Origin: Vicinamibacteria bacterium
GTDB lineage: Bacteria > Acidobacteriota > Vicinamibacteria > Fen-336 > JAGNNV01
Reading direction: 5' to 3'
Length of the DNA stretch: 38,239 bases
NCBI GenBank assembly: GCA_017990495.1
Contig: JAGNNV010000009.1
Location: forward strand, 1-38,239
The notes under the pieces: model-generated
Database searches by the model: none
The model's input: the letters and a program-made list of their open reading frames with translations, nothing else
Told to the model about the DNA's origin: nothing
Made by a program: the position numbers and the translations under genes
Shown here: positions 7,658 to 17,100 of the stretch, in pieces
How positions within the stretch are numbered: position 1 is the first letter of the stretch
How the letters are laid out: every line of letters starts with the position of its first letter

Positions 7658-10158
7658 TACTCGGAGCGGAGGAGAACGCTTGGGTCGGCCCGGGCCGCCT
7701 CCCGCGCGGGCAGGAAGGTCGCGACGGCCGCGACCAGCAGCATCGCGCCGCTCGCCAGGCCAAGCACGAGCGGATCAGCGGGTGTGGTGGCAAACAGGAG
7801 GGAGGCGATGCCCCGGCCGGCCAGGATCGACAGCAGAAGACCCGCGACGACGCCGCCGGCCGCGATGCTGAGGGCCTCCCGGAGAACCAACGAGCGCACC
7901 GACGACGGCAGCGCCCCGATGGCGAGGCGGATCGCCATTTCACGACGTCTTTCCGCGATGGCGTGCGCGAACGCCGCGAACATCCCGATCGCGGAGACGA
8001 AAAGCGCGATCGCGCTGAAGAGGCCGAGCAGTCTTGTGCCCATGGTCCAAGGGCGCATCTGACGATCCAGCAGTTCGAGGTAGGGGCGCACCCGCAGGTA
8101 GGGCAGGTCGCCGCGAAGGGCGACGATCGCACGCCGGATGTCCCCGGGCGCACTCCCGTTGTTCGCGCGCACTTTGAGCAGCAGGCCGCGTATGTTGGTC
8201 GGATCCTGGACGAAGGCCGGCTTCGGCACCTGCGAGAAGGGGACGAGGTATTGCATCAGACGGTCCTCGCCTCCATCAGGCAGAACCGAACGTTGACGCA
8301 CGTCGCGAAAGACGCCCACCACCTCGCGGCACGCGACCTTGTCCGACGGCATCGGCGGACCCGAGGAAGGATCGAACGTTTCGGGATTGAAGTCCGGATC
8401 GAAGCCGACGCGGAAACACTTGCCGATGGCGCTTTCGCCGGGCCACACCGCACCGGCCATCGTCCGGTTCACGAGCACGACCGGAGCCGCCCGGTCATCC
8501 GCGGCGGTGAAACCCCGGCCCTCGACCACCTCGATGCCGAGGATCTTCAGGAACTCGGGTGTGGCCGCGGTGAGGAAAGGCAACTGACCGCCCACCGAAG
8601 GCGGCTCGGACCGGCCGGGGACGCTGATCGGGGGGACGTTGTGCCCGGCGAAAGGAAGGGAGTCGATGAGCGTGGCGCTCTCGATGCCGGCAAGGCCGGC
8701 CACGCGCGCGAGGGCTCCCATGAAGAACGCGTCCTGTCCTGAGAGTTCAGCCGAGGTCTGCTCGAAATCCACCACGACGACGTGGGTGAGGTCCATGCCG
8801 AAGTCCTGAGCGCGCAGGCGGTGGAGGCTGGCGCCGAACAGGCCCGCTCCGGCGAGGAGGACCACGGCGAGGGTTGTCTGGATGATCAGCAGGGGGGCCA
8901 TGTTTCGCCGCCGTGGACCGGTGCCGGGAGTTCCCGCGCGGAGGTGCGCCGGTTGGGTCGACGAGGGAATCTGAAGCAGCCCGGCGGCGAAGGCCACGGC
9001 GGCCGCCGCGAGGCCGGCGAACGTGGCCGCGCCGAACGTGACAAAAACGCGGCCTCCCTCGGCGCGAAGGTTCGGGAAGAGGACAACCCGCAACGCGTCG
9101 TCGAACCAGGCCGCGATCATGAGGGAAGCCGCTGTAGCCGCGGAGGCGAGGAGGATCGCTTCGACCAGCACCTGCAGGCGTAGTTGTGATGGCGAAGCGC
9201 CAAGAGCGGTGCGGATCGCCTGTTCGTGTCGCCCCCGGACAGCTCGAACGGTGAGAAGGATCGCGCTGTTGGCCAGGCCGATGATGAGCACCAGAACCGC
9301 GAGGGCGCTGAGCCACAGCGCCACCCGCTTCTCGGTCTCCCCGACCTCGGAACCGGAGAGCGGCTTCGTGACGACAACACGCTCGAGGACCGAGCCCGCC
9401 TGCGCCGCAACCGCGGCTTCGGTTTGGCCCGCGGCGAGACGGACGAGGACACTCGCGATGTTGCGAAAGGCCTCCCGGTCCCAACCCGGCGAGTTGCGCA
9501 TGGCCGCCGCGAATGGAACGAACACGTCGACCTTCGTCGTGGCGTGGCCGCTGAAACCCCGCGGCATCACGCCCGCGACCGTGTACTCGATCCCCGCGAT
9601 CTTCATCCTTCGGCCGATGACCCCACGGTCTTCCCGCAGCGAGGTCCGCCAGAACGCGTGGGTCAGAACAACGGCAGGCGCCGGGGCTCCGGCGTCGTCG
9701 TCGCCCGGACCCAGAGCGCGACCGAGCAGGGCCCGCGCTCCCAGCAAGGCGAAGTACTCGCCGGAGACGAGCATCGCGTTCGCGTTGCGCTGGTCGCCGT
9801 CAATGAGGATCGTCGCCGCCGATCGTTGAAAGGCGGCGGCCGACTTGATCGCGGTCACGCTTTCCCTGATGGCCCGGAACGCGACGTACGACGTCGAACT
9901 CATCGTCGCACGCGGGTCGGCCTCGCCCGGCGCCCCGAAGCCAAGCGTGACCACGTTGGCGGGATCGACAACGTGGGCCGGGGCGGCGAGCAGGGCGCGG
10001 TGGATCAGACCAAAGACCGCGACGTTGAGGCCGACCGCGAGCGCCACGGTGGCGACGGCGCCACCCACGATGAAGGGCATACGCCTCATGGACCGCACGG
10101 CGGCGACGGCGTCGGATAACAGTCGATCGAACATCGAAGGGCGGACATCAAGTCTCAT
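7657..10158 (-). CDS. ADOP-family (MacB/FtsX-type) duplicated permease, divergent member
   Basis: An 833-aa protein with two consecutive MacB-like modules: a membrane helix, a periplasmic core domain, and a three-helix FtsX domain. Module 1 starts with MPFIVGGAVATVALAVGLNV. Its FtsX helices begin near WLSALAVLVLIIGLANSAI, and the coupling motif is EQAIRTALGASPSQL. Module 2 begins with LLIIQTTLAVVLLAGAGLFG and ends with FSAIALFVSAIGMFAAFA and EMAIRLAIGALPSSV. This doubled layout without an ATPase partner defines the acidobacterial duplicated orphan permeases. Their job is unproven; relatives export macrolides or lipoproteins or transmit signals. The start at 10158 gives a basic N-terminus; ATG at 10134 is possible and neither has a strong Shine-Dalgarno. 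It is divergent from the second copy. Confidence 0.87.
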   Translation of the reverse strand: MRLDVRPSMFDRLLSDAVAAVRSMRRMPFIVGGAVATVALAVGLNVAVFGLIHRALLAAPAHVVDPANVVTLGFGAPGEADPRATMSSTSYVAFRAIRESVTAIKSAAAFQRSAATILIDGDQRNANAMLVSGEYFALLGARALLGRALGPGDDDAGAPAPAVVLTHAFWRTSLREDRGVIGRRMKIAGIEYTVAGVMPRGFSGHATTKVDVFVPFAAAMRNSPGWDREAFRNIASVLVRLAAGQTEAAVAAQAGSVLERVVVTKPLSGSEVGETEKRVALWLSALAVLVLIIGLANSAILLTVRAVRGRHEQAIRTALGASPSQLRLQVLVEAILLASAATAASLMIAAWFDDALRVVLFPNLRAEGGRVFVTFGAATFAGLAAAAVAFAAGLLQIPSSTQPAHLRAGTPGTGPRRRNMAPLLIIQTTLAVVLLAGAGLFGASLHRLRAQDFGMDLTHVVVVDFEQTSAELSGQDAFFMGALARVAGLAGIESATLIDSLPFAGHNVPPISVPGRSEPPSVGGQLPFLTAATPEFLKILGIEVVEGRGFTAADDRAAPVVLVNRTMAGAVWPGESAIGKCFRVGFDPDFNPETFDPSSGPPMPSDKVACREVVGVFRDVRQRSVLPDGGEDRLMQYLVPFSQVPKPAFVQDPTNIRGLLLKVRANNGSAPGDIRRAIVALRGDLPYLRVRPYLELLDRQMRPWTMGTRLLGLFSAIALFVSAIGMFAAFAHAIAERRREMAIRLAIGALPSSVRSLVLREALSIAAGGVVAGLLLSILAGRGIASLLFATTPADPLVLGLASGAMLLVAAVATFLPAREAARADPSVLLRSE

Positions 10159-10358
10159 GCCACGGTTTAGGACGGAACCGCAGGGGTGAAAGCGGGGCCG
10201 GCATCAGGAATCGTCCGCACCCGGGCGGCGGCTGTCCGGTTGTGGAAACCTCAAAGGGCCCCAATGGGCGCCCCAGGCCCCCTTTCGGCCCCGCGTGGTG
10301 ACTGGCATCCAGCTTGCTGCCTTGACGGCCCGCACCACTCAGAAAGCAGGAGCGAACC
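10159..10358. promoter_or_regulatory. 200-base divergent control region between the two ADOP genes
   Basis: The region holds GC-rich inverted segments around 10252-10296 (AAAGGGCC facing GGCCCCCTTT) and a possible plus-strand -35 TTGACG near 10322. GCAGGAG nine bases before 10359 is a good ribosome binding site for the plus gene. No regulator gene, for example of the PadR type often found with such permeases, is adjacent. Confidence 0.4.
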
Positions 10359-12797
10359 ATGCCCCAGACCGTCCGTCGAATTGTCGAGGCTTTCACCCGG
10401 GACGTTCGTTACGCCGCCCGCAGCCTCCGCAAGGCGAAGACCTTCACGTTCGTCGCCGTGGCGACGCTGGGTCTCGGCATCGGGGCCAACTCGGCGGTGT
10501 TCACGGTTGTCAATGCCGTCCTCTTGAAGGGCTTGCCGTACCGCGACGCCGATCGGCTGATGCACGTTTGGGAGACCGAGCCCCGACAGCAGACGCGCCA
10601 GATTTCGTATCCGGATTTTCGCGATGTGCGCGACGAGGCGCGGTCGTTCGAAGGAGTGGCGGGGTACGCCTACGACGGCTTCGCGCTCAAGACGGGCGAG
10701 GGGTCTGAGCGGCTGGCCGCCGCGCGTGTCTCGGCGAACTTCTTCGACGTGCTCGGGGTGCAGCCGATGCTGGGCCGCGCGTTTCGCGCCGAGGAGGATC
10801 AGCCGGGCCTCACCCGCACCGTCGCGGTCCTCTCGCACGGGCTCTGGCAGCGGCGATTCGGCGCGGACCCGACGATTGTCGGTCAGGTGGTGACATTGAG
10901 CGGCGCGCCGTTTACGGTGATCGGCGTTCTCCCCGCGGATTTCCACTTCGCCCGGCTCGGAGAACCCGAGGTCTTCGCGACGCTGTCCCCGAGCGCGGTG
11001 ATGTCCGAACGACGGTTCACCCACTGGATGTGGGCGATCGGGCGCGTTCGCGATGGCCTCAATGCGGAGGCAGTCAATGCCGAACTCGTTTCGATCGCCG
11101 CGGCGCGCGCGAAGCTCGACCCGCAGTGGCACCTTGAAACCGGGCTCCGGGTGGTTCCTTTGCGTGACGCCCTCGTGGGCCCGATTCAGCCGCTCGTCCT
11201 CGGTCTCTTCGCAGCGGTGGCGGCGGTGCTTCTCATCGCCTGCGCCAATGTCGCGAATATGCTGTTGGCCCGCGCGATCAGTCGGCAGCGCGAGGTCGGC
11301 ATCCGCCTGGCGATGGGCGCGGGACGTGGACGCATCGTGTCCCAGTTCCTCACCGAGAGCGTTCTGCTATCGCTTGCCGGCGGCGCGCTCGGACTTCTCT
11401 GGGCGGGGTGGGGCGTGCGAACGATGGTCTCGGCCATCCCGACGAGTCAACTCGCGACCCTTCCCTTCCTGAAGGGGCTCGAGGTCGAGCCGGGTGTGCT
11501 GGCCTTTACCTTCGGCGTTTGTCTTGCCACGGGAATTCTGTTCGGCCTTCTCCCCGCGCTTCGCACGTCGGCGGGCAAGGTGGTGGACACACTGAAAGAC
11601 GGCGCGCGGGGATCGGGGGGACGTGAGCGGCTTCGCTCGACCCTGGTGGTTTCCGAGATCGCGATCGCGCTGGCGCTCGTGGCCGCCACCGGCCTGCTCG
11701 GGCGGAGCCTCTCGCGGCTGCTCGATGTGGACCCGGGTTTCGATACCAGGAACCTCGTGACCGCGCGCCTGTCGATTCCCCGCGCGTCATACGACACGCC
11801 CGCGAAGGCCGAGCGCTTCTTCGACGAGTGGCAGTCGCGCATCGCTTCGCTGCCGGGAGTTCAGTCGGTGGCGCTCGTCGACCAGCTGCCGCTAACCGGC
11901 CAGGGGAACACCGGAACGCCCTCGATCGTGGGCGTGGCCGGCAACTCGACGTCTCCCGACGCCAATCTGCGCACGGTCAGCGAGGACTATTTCAAGGTGA
12001 TGGGCATGCCGTTGCTCGCGGGTCGCTCGTTCACCGCGTCTGATGGGCCGAACGCGCCGGCCGTCGCGGTCGTGAACCAGGCCTTCGTGGCTGACGTCCT
12101 CGGCGGGCGCGATGCGATCGGTCAGCGGGTCGGATTCGCCTTCGTCGATGGCAGCATCGAGGTGATCGGCGTGGTGGGGAACGAGCAGGCGACATCGCTC
12201 GATGCGCGGATGCGCCCGGTGTTCTATTTCCCCTGGCGGCAGGAAGCCTCAAACGGCACCGCCATCGTCGCGCGTACCACCAAGGATCCGCGGCCGGTGA
12301 TGGCGGCGTTGCGCAGCGAATCCCGCGCCATGGAAGCGGACATCCTTTTGCTCGGCGTGCAGACGATGGAGGACATCATCGCTACCACGCCGGCCACGTT
12401 CCTGCGCCGATACCCGTTGATGATCCTCGGCGTCTTCGCGGCCCTGGCCCTGGTGCTCGCCTCGATCGGGATCTACGGCGTCATGTCGCTCTCCGTTCGC
12501 GAGAGATCGAGCGAAATCGGGATCCGGATGGCGCTCGGCGCCCAGGCCAGCGCTGTTCTGGGCCTGGTGCTCAGACAAGGGCTCACACTCTCGGTCCTCG
12601 GTGTGACGCTCGGTCTCGCCATCGGCCTTGCCGGATCGCGCGTTCTCTCGAGCGCGCTGTTCGAAACGCCGCCGACGGACCCCGCGGTCTTCGGCTTGGC
12701 CGCGGTGATTCTCATCGCCGTGGCCGCGGTGGCCTCGTGGCTTCCGGCCCGTCGTGCCTCGCGCGTCGATCCGCTGGTGGCCCTGCGGCGCGACTAA
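10359..12797 (+). CDS. ADOP-family (MacB/FtsX-type) duplicated permease
   Basis: An 812-aa protein with the canonical ADOP start: DVRYAARSLRKAKTFTFVAV, then LGLGIGANSAVFTVVNAVLL. Module 1 has a periplasmic core (about 50-250), the FtsX helices (PLVLGLFAAVAAVLLIACAN) and the coupling motif REVGIRLAMGAGRGRI. Module 2 starts near LRSTLVVSEIAIALALVAAT and ends with YPLMILGVFAALALVLASIG and SSEIGIRMALGAQASAV, closing with LPARRASRVDPLVALRRD. The sequence is more typical of the family than the divergent neighbour. No ATP-binding subunit is encoded next to it. Function is unknown; export or mechanotransmission by an unlinked ATPase is the usual guess. Confidence 0.92.
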   Translation: MPQTVRRIVEAFTRDVRYAARSLRKAKTFTFVAVATLGLGIGANSAVFTVVNAVLLKGLPYRDADRLMHVWETEPRQQTRQISYPDFRDVRDEARSFEGVAGYAYDGFALKTGEGSERLAAARVSANFFDVLGVQPMLGRAFRAEEDQPGLTRTVAVLSHGLWQRRFGADPTIVGQVVTLSGAPFTVIGVLPADFHFARLGEPEVFATLSPSAVMSERRFTHWMWAIGRVRDGLNAEAVNAELVSIAAARAKLDPQWHLETGLRVVPLRDALVGPIQPLVLGLFAAVAAVLLIACANVANMLLARAISRQREVGIRLAMGAGRGRIVSQFLTESVLLSLAGGALGLLWAGWGVRTMVSAIPTSQLATLPFLKGLEVEPGVLAFTFGVCLATGILFGLLPALRTSAGKVVDTLKDGARGSGGRERLRSTLVVSEIAIALALVAATGLLGRSLSRLLDVDPGFDTRNLVTARLSIPRASYDTPAKAERFFDEWQSRIASLPGVQSVALVDQLPLTGQGNTGTPSIVGVAGNSTSPDANLRTVSEDYFKVMGMPLLAGRSFTASDGPNAPAVAVVNQAFVADVLGGRDAIGQRVGFAFVDGSIEVIGVVGNEQATSLDARMRPVFYFPWRQEASNGTAIVARTTKDPRPVMAALRSESRAMEADILLLGVQTMEDIIATTPATFLRRYPLMILGVFAALALVLASIGIYGVMSLSVRERSSEIGIRMALGAQASAVLGLVLRQGLTLSVLGVTLGLAIGLAGSRVLSSALFETPPTDPAVFGLAAVILIAVAAVASWLPARRASRVDPLVALRRD

Positions 12798-12830
12798 GGT
12801 CGAGGCGGGTTACCGCCATCGTTGGGCGAG

Positions 12831-14174
12831 CTACATTCCGGCGAAGGAAACGCTCTCAAATACCAGCGTCGGGGTGCGCAGCGGCGAATAGATGTACGGG
12901 TCGTTGCCGATGCCCACTAGACGCTTCCAGAGGTCGAGTTGATTGCCGGAGATGTTCATCTCCGCCACCGGCTCGGCCAGGGCTCCGCCGCGGATCATGA
13001 ACCCCTGAATGCCAAGCGAGTAATCGCCGGTGGTGCCGTTCGAGTTCCCGCCGAGGAAGCCGGTGACGAACACACCCTCGCCGGCCTGGGCGATCAGTTC
13101 GGCCTGCGACTTCGGGCCAAGACCCCAGTCGAGATTGGACGTTCCGCCCGTGGTGGGCGTCATCTGGAGCTTTCGCCCGTAGTAGGTGTCGACGTAGAAG
13201 TTCTTCAACACGCCGGCCTCGAAGAGCGGCATTCGCCGCGCCGAGATGCCCTCGCCGTCGAAATGGCGAGATCCGAACCCGCGGGGCATCAGAGGATCGT
13301 CGGTGATCTGGAGCAGGGGGCTGCCCACGGTTTCTCCGGCCCGTCCTTCGAGAAACGACCGGCGCTGTTGAATCGCCGAGGCGGAGAGGGGTGAGAGCAA
13401 GGCGCCCACCAGGCGTCCGCCGGCCCGGTTGTCGAGGACCATGGTCATCACGCCCGAGGGTGCTTTGGTCGCGCCCAGTCGGGCCAATGCGCGTCGGGCC
13501 GACGATTCGCCTACGGGCTGCGGATCACCGAGGTCGCGGATGAATCGGCCGCCGGAGAAATCCCCGTCTTCGGGCCGTCGCCCGTCATCGTCTTGAACCG
13601 TGACGCTGCCGGAGAGCCAGAACGAGGTGTCGATGCGTTCGCCTTCAAAGCCGTTCGAGGTGAGACGGAACATTTCGGAACGCGAATCGCTCACCGATGT
13701 CGTGACGGAGAGGATGCGGTCCCGCCCCTGCACACTGCGCGCCGCGTCTTCAATGGCTCGGGCCAGGTCGCGCCTTCGGGCCGCGGTCACCGTCGCGTAC
13801 GCCGGGTCGGCGAACTGAAGGTCGAGGGTGGGACGGTCTTCGTAAAGCGCGGGGTCGGGCAGAACCCGAAACGGGTCCTCGGACAACGTTCGGGTCATGG
13901 CCACGGCATCGGCGATGAAGGGGTCGATGGCCTCGGGTCGCAGGTCGGAGGTGCTCACCGAGGCGAACCGGCCATCGACATACAGGCTCAGGCCGAGGCC
14001 GCGCGTGGTCGATTCGGTGACCTGCTCGATCTCGCCGTCCCGCCACTGAACGCCCACTTCGCGCACTTTGGCTATGCGCGCCGTCACCCCCGAAGCGCCC
14101 TGGGCCAGGGCGGAGCGCACCGCGCCCCGCGCGATGGCGCGGAATTCTTCGCTCACCGTTTCGAGCGCGCTCAT
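12831..14174 (-). CDS. tldE: TldE/PmbA subunit of the TldD/E metalloprotease
   Basis: A 447-aa member of the TldD/PmbA family without the HExxxH metal site, as expected for the non-catalytic TldE subunit. Recognisable segments are VGVQWRDGEIEQVTESTTRG near the N-terminus, DNRAGGRLVGALLSPLSASA in the middle, and the C-terminal block GVFVTGFLGGNSNGTTGDYS followed by LGIQGFMIRGGALAEPVAEM. With TldD it forms a heterodimer that degrades unfolded peptides. In E. coli it removes the leader of microcin B17 and processes CcdA. Its ATG follows the tldD stop with no gap, so co-translation is likely. It ends 33 bases from the convergent ADOP stop, with a 5-bp hairpin (12804-12817) in between. Confidence 0.93.
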   Translation of the reverse strand: MSALETVSEEFRAIARGAVRSALAQGASGVTARIAKVREVGVQWRDGEIEQVTESTTRGLGLSLYVDGRFASVSTSDLRPEAIDPFIADAVAMTRTLSEDPFRVLPDPALYEDRPTLDLQFADPAYATVTAARRRDLARAIEDAARSVQGRDRILSVTTSVSDSRSEMFRLTSNGFEGERIDTSFWLSGSVTVQDDDGRRPEDGDFSGGRFIRDLGDPQPVGESSARRALARLGATKAPSGVMTMVLDNRAGGRLVGALLSPLSASAIQQRRSFLEGRAGETVGSPLLQITDDPLMPRGFGSRHFDGEGISARRMPLFEAGVLKNFYVDTYYGRKLQMTPTTGGTSNLDWGLGPKSQAELIAQAGEGVFVTGFLGGNSNGTTGDYSLGIQGFMIRGGALAEPVAEMNISGNQLDLWKRLVGIGNDPYIYSPLRTPTLVFESVSFAGM

Positions 14175-15647
14175 CTAGCTGTCGCTCCGGCCGCCCACGG
14201 TGATGGAGGAGACGCGCACGGTGGGGATGCCCTGCGACACCGGCACGCTCTGGCCGTCCTTGCCGCAAGTCCAGCCGCCCTGATCGATGGTGAGATCGTC
14301 GGCCACCATGTCGATACGCTCGAGCACCTTGGGGCCGTTGCCGATGATGTTGACGTCCTTGATGGGCCGGGTGAGCTTGCCGTCCTCGATGAGGTACCCG
14401 TTCTTCACATAGAAGGTGAAGTCGCCGGCGCCGATCTGGACCTGGCCGTTTGTGAAGTTGGTGCAGTACAGGCCCTTCTTCACCGAGGCGATGATCTCTT
14501 CCTTCTTGTGGGGTCCAGGCTTCATGTAAGTGGACCGCATGCGGGGCAGGGGCGCGTACTGATAGCTCTCGCGGCGGCCGTTGCCGGTGGGCTTCACCCC
14601 GTAGTGTTTGGCCGAAATGCTGTCGTGGAGATACGTCGTGAGCACACCGTCCTCGACGAGGTTGGTGCGTCCGACCGCATTGCCTTCGTCGTCGATGTTG
14701 ATCGACCCGCGCGCGCCTTCCTCGGTGCCCTCGTCCACGATGTTGACGAAGGAGTGAGCCACTTTCTTCCCGATCTTGTCGGCGTAAATGGACGTGCCCT
14801 TGCGGTTGAAGTCGGCCTCCATGCCGTGGCCGATGGCTTCGTGAAGCAGGATTCCCGAAGCGCCCGCGCCCAGCACCACCGGCATCTCGCCGGCGGGAGC
14901 GGGCACCGCGTCGAAGAGGATCATGGTGCGGTCGACGGCTTCGCGGACCATGAGATCGAGGCGGTCCTGCGAGTAGAAGGACAGGTCTTTGCGGGCGGCC
15001 ACACCGTAGGTGTTCTGCTCGCGCTGCCCGTTCTTCTCGGCCACGCAGCTCAGGTAGAGCAGGGTCATGGGCTGCAGGTCTTCGACGATGCGTCCGGTGG
15101 AATCGGCGATGAGGATGGCCGACGTCTCGTCACCGAAGGTGATGTTGACCTTGCGGATCGCGTCGTTCATCGAGAAAGTGCGATCGTTGAGGCCGGTGAG
15201 CAGCGGCAGTTTCTCCTCCGGCCGCACGTCGTCCCATCGTCTCGTGGTGGCGTAACGCGAGGGCAGGCCGGTGGTGACGTGAAAACGCGCCGGGGTTTCA
15301 CCCGGTGAACCCTCAGCAATAGTGGCGGCGGTGCGGGCGGCCTCGCGGATGCTCTCGAGGCTCAGGTCCTCGGTGAAGGCGTAACCCGTCTGGTCGCCTT
15401 TCACCACCCGAACACCCACTCCGAGCTCGGCGCCCTTGAATGCGCGGTTCACCGAACCGTCCTCGAGCACGAAGTTGTGAGCCACCCGATGCTGGAAGAA
15501 GAGGTCGGCGTATTCGCCACCCTGGGAAAGAGCGGCTGAGAGCGCTTCGCGGATCAGCCGTTCGTCCACCCCGAAAGCCGAGAAGTAGGTGGGCCCGAAC
15601 GTGAGCCCTCCCGTGTGGGGAGCCGAAATCAAGGGGGAGTCAGTCAT
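14175..15647 (-). CDS. tldD: TldD catalytic subunit of the TldD/E metalloprotease
   Basis: From ATG at 15647 the protein has 490 aa, the usual TldD length. The zinc motif HEAIGHGME puts His269, Glu270 and His274 in HExxxH spacing. The third ligand is Cys461 in GGWTCGKDGQSVPVSQG. These match the metal-binding residues known for E. coli TldD. The start overlaps the stop of the upstream lyase gene by ATGA, and AGGAAGG sits 8 bases upstream. Longer open frame upstream belongs to the lyase region and lacks homology. It belongs to the operon with symporter, lyase and tldE. A natural-product leader protease role was considered, but no precursor peptide gene was found nearby. Confidence 0.95.
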   Translation of the reverse strand: MTDSPLISAPHTGGLTFGPTYFSAFGVDERLIREALSAALSQGGEYADLFFQHRVAHNFVLEDGSVNRAFKGAELGVGVRVVKGDQTGYAFTEDLSLESIREAARTAATIAEGSPGETPARFHVTTGLPSRYATTRRWDDVRPEEKLPLLTGLNDRTFSMNDAIRKVNITFGDETSAILIADSTGRIVEDLQPMTLLYLSCVAEKNGQREQNTYGVAARKDLSFYSQDRLDLMVREAVDRTMILFDAVPAPAGEMPVVLGAGASGILLHEAIGHGMEADFNRKGTSIYADKIGKKVAHSFVNIVDEGTEEGARGSINIDDEGNAVGRTNLVEDGVLTTYLHDSISAKHYGVKPTGNGRRESYQYAPLPRMRSTYMKPGPHKKEEIIASVKKGLYCTNFTNGQVQIGAGDFTFYVKNGYLIEDGKLTRPIKDVNIIGNGPKVLERIDMVADDLTIDQGGWTCGKDGQSVPVSQGIPTVRVSSITVGGRSDS

Positions 15648-17098
15648 GGCCGGGCCTTCCTGCGCCGGTTCCGAGGCGTGCCTGGCCGCGTGGACGCCTT
15701 CGTTTGAGCGAGGATCGTATCCACGAAGAGCGTGGAGAGGCCGATGCCGCTGCGGTAGTCGAGCGCCTTGTTGAGGTCGCGGGCGGGCACGAGCGCTTTC
15801 ACCTTCGCATCCGCGCGGGCGACCTCGCAAAAGGACCGGTCCTCGGCGCGCGAGAGCCGGGAGAGACCAAGCACGTGGGCGTGGGCGGCGTCACGTCCCA
15901 TCTTCTTCGCGAGGGCCATCATCAGGGCCTCGGAAAGGACGGCCCCCCCGGTGCGATCGAGATTCCGCAGCATGTTCTCGGGTTTCACGATGAGGGTTTC
16001 GAGGATGCGCGCGAGCATCTCGAGCTGGGCCCCGAACAGGAGCGAGATCTCCGGACCGAACGACCACAAGGTTTCGCCCTGGCGGTGATCGTCTTCCCAT
16101 TCGCAGTGCACGTAGTCGAGCACTGCGGTGGCGCGGGCCTTGATCAGCCTGAAGAGCAGCACCACCGAACCAGAGGCCACCGGGTTCAGCTTGTGGGGCA
16201 TGGCCGAAGAGCCCACCTTGCCCACGCTGAACTCCGACAACTCGTCGATGTCGGTCTGCTGATGGTTGTAGATGGCGGCGGCGATCTTCGAGAAGGTTCC
16301 GGAAATCGAAGACAGGACCAGGAAGAACTCGGCGAAACGGTCGCCCGCGGTCTTGGTGGGGATGAGCGGATAACCGAGGCCCAGGCGCGCGGCGAAGCGT
16401 TCCTGGATCTTGAGGCCGATCTTCCCGGTGGCGGCCATGGTGCCCACCGCGCCGCCGAACTCGCAGACGAGAACCCGCTTCTCGCTTTCGAGAAGCCGCT
16501 CGCGTTGCCTCCTTATGTCGTCGATCCAGACCGCCACCTTGTAGCCGAGGGTCACGGGAATCGCCTGCTGCCCGTGGGTGCGCGCGGCCATGAGGGTGTC
16601 GCGGTGTTTCTTCGCGAGGACCACAAGGGCGCGCTCGATGCGGTCGAGGCCCTCATACACGACGCGATAGGTGGCCTTGATCTGGATCGCCGAACCCGTG
16701 TCCATGATGTTCTTGGACGTGGCGCCCCAGTGGACCCACTGTGCCGAAGGCCCGGGCAACCGGGTTCGCAAAGCGTTCACCAGAGGAAGAATGGGGTTCC
16801 AGGTCTGGTCGAATTCGGCGCGCATGGCGAGCAGATCCATGTTCTCGACCTTCGCGGTTTTGGCGATCGCGCGCGCGGCCGACAGCGGAACGATGCCCAC
16901 GTCGGACTCGGCCAGGGCGAGGGCGGCCTCGCAATCGAGCCAGGCCTGGACCATGGCCCGGTCTGACCAGATCTCCCGCATCGCGGCGGAGCCGTAGCGA
17001 TCCTTGAGATAGAAGGAATCGAAAGCCGAAGGCCCGCCGATCTGCGGGCCGGCCGGGCTGCCCATGCTGCGAAGAATCCTGGCGCCGGCTTTGGGCAT
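15644..17098 (-). CDS. Fumarase/aspartase-superfamily lyase (PurB/PcaB-like)
   Basis: A 484-aa enzyme of the superfamily that eliminates fumarate-like products. Its three active-site segments are intact: HWGATSKNIMDT (123-134), ARTHGQQAIPVTLG (172-185) and GSSAMPHKLNP (296-306). The N-terminal SAAMREIWSDRAMVQAWLDC and the C-terminal LDRTGGAVLSEALMMALAKK resemble 3-carboxymuconate cycloisomerase (PcaB)-like and adenylosuccinate lyase family members. PurB and PcaB often have Arg after PHK; here it is Leu. I therefore do not assign adenylosuccinate lyase firmly. ATG at 17098 is chosen for AAAGG six bases upstream, 2 bases after the symporter stop. A Lys/Arg-rich tail (TPRNRRRKARP) is unusual. 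Its position between a symporter and tldD suggests a role outside core purine synthesis. Confidence 0.8.
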   Translation of the reverse strand: MPKAGARILRSMGSPAGPQIGGPSAFDSFYLKDRYGSAAMREIWSDRAMVQAWLDCEAALALAESDVGIVPLSAARAIAKTAKVENMDLLAMRAEFDQTWNPILPLVNALRTRLPGPSAQWVHWGATSKNIMDTGSAIQIKATYRVVYEGLDRIERALVVLAKKHRDTLMAARTHGQQAIPVTLGYKVAVWIDDIRRQRERLLESEKRVLVCEFGGAVGTMAATGKIGLKIQERFAARLGLGYPLIPTKTAGDRFAEFFLVLSSISGTFSKIAAAIYNHQQTDIDELSEFSVGKVGSSAMPHKLNPVASGSVVLLFRLIKARATAVLDYVHCEWEDDHRQGETLWSFGPEISLLFGAQLEMLARILETLIVKPENMLRNLDRTGGAVLSEALMMALAKKMGRDAAHAHVLGLSRLSRAEDRSFCEVARADAKVKALVPARDLNKALDYRSGIGLSTLFVDTILAQTKASTRPGTPRNRRRKARP

Positions 17099-17100
17099 CG

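Noticed and set aside
13593-15308. 571-codon plus-strand open frame across tldE and tldD
   Set aside because: It is antisense to two genes with intact family motifs and has no recognisable domain.
12831-15647. RiPP (microcin-like) cluster around tldD/tldE
   Set aside because: No leader-core precursor ORF, YcaO or other maturation enzyme was found nearby; the only short ORF is a membrane peptide linked to the symporter.
15644-17098. Firm assignment of the lyase as PurB
   Set aside because: Superfamily motifs are intact but features are mixed between PurB, PcaB and other lyases, and the PHKLNP motif is atypical; genome context is needed.
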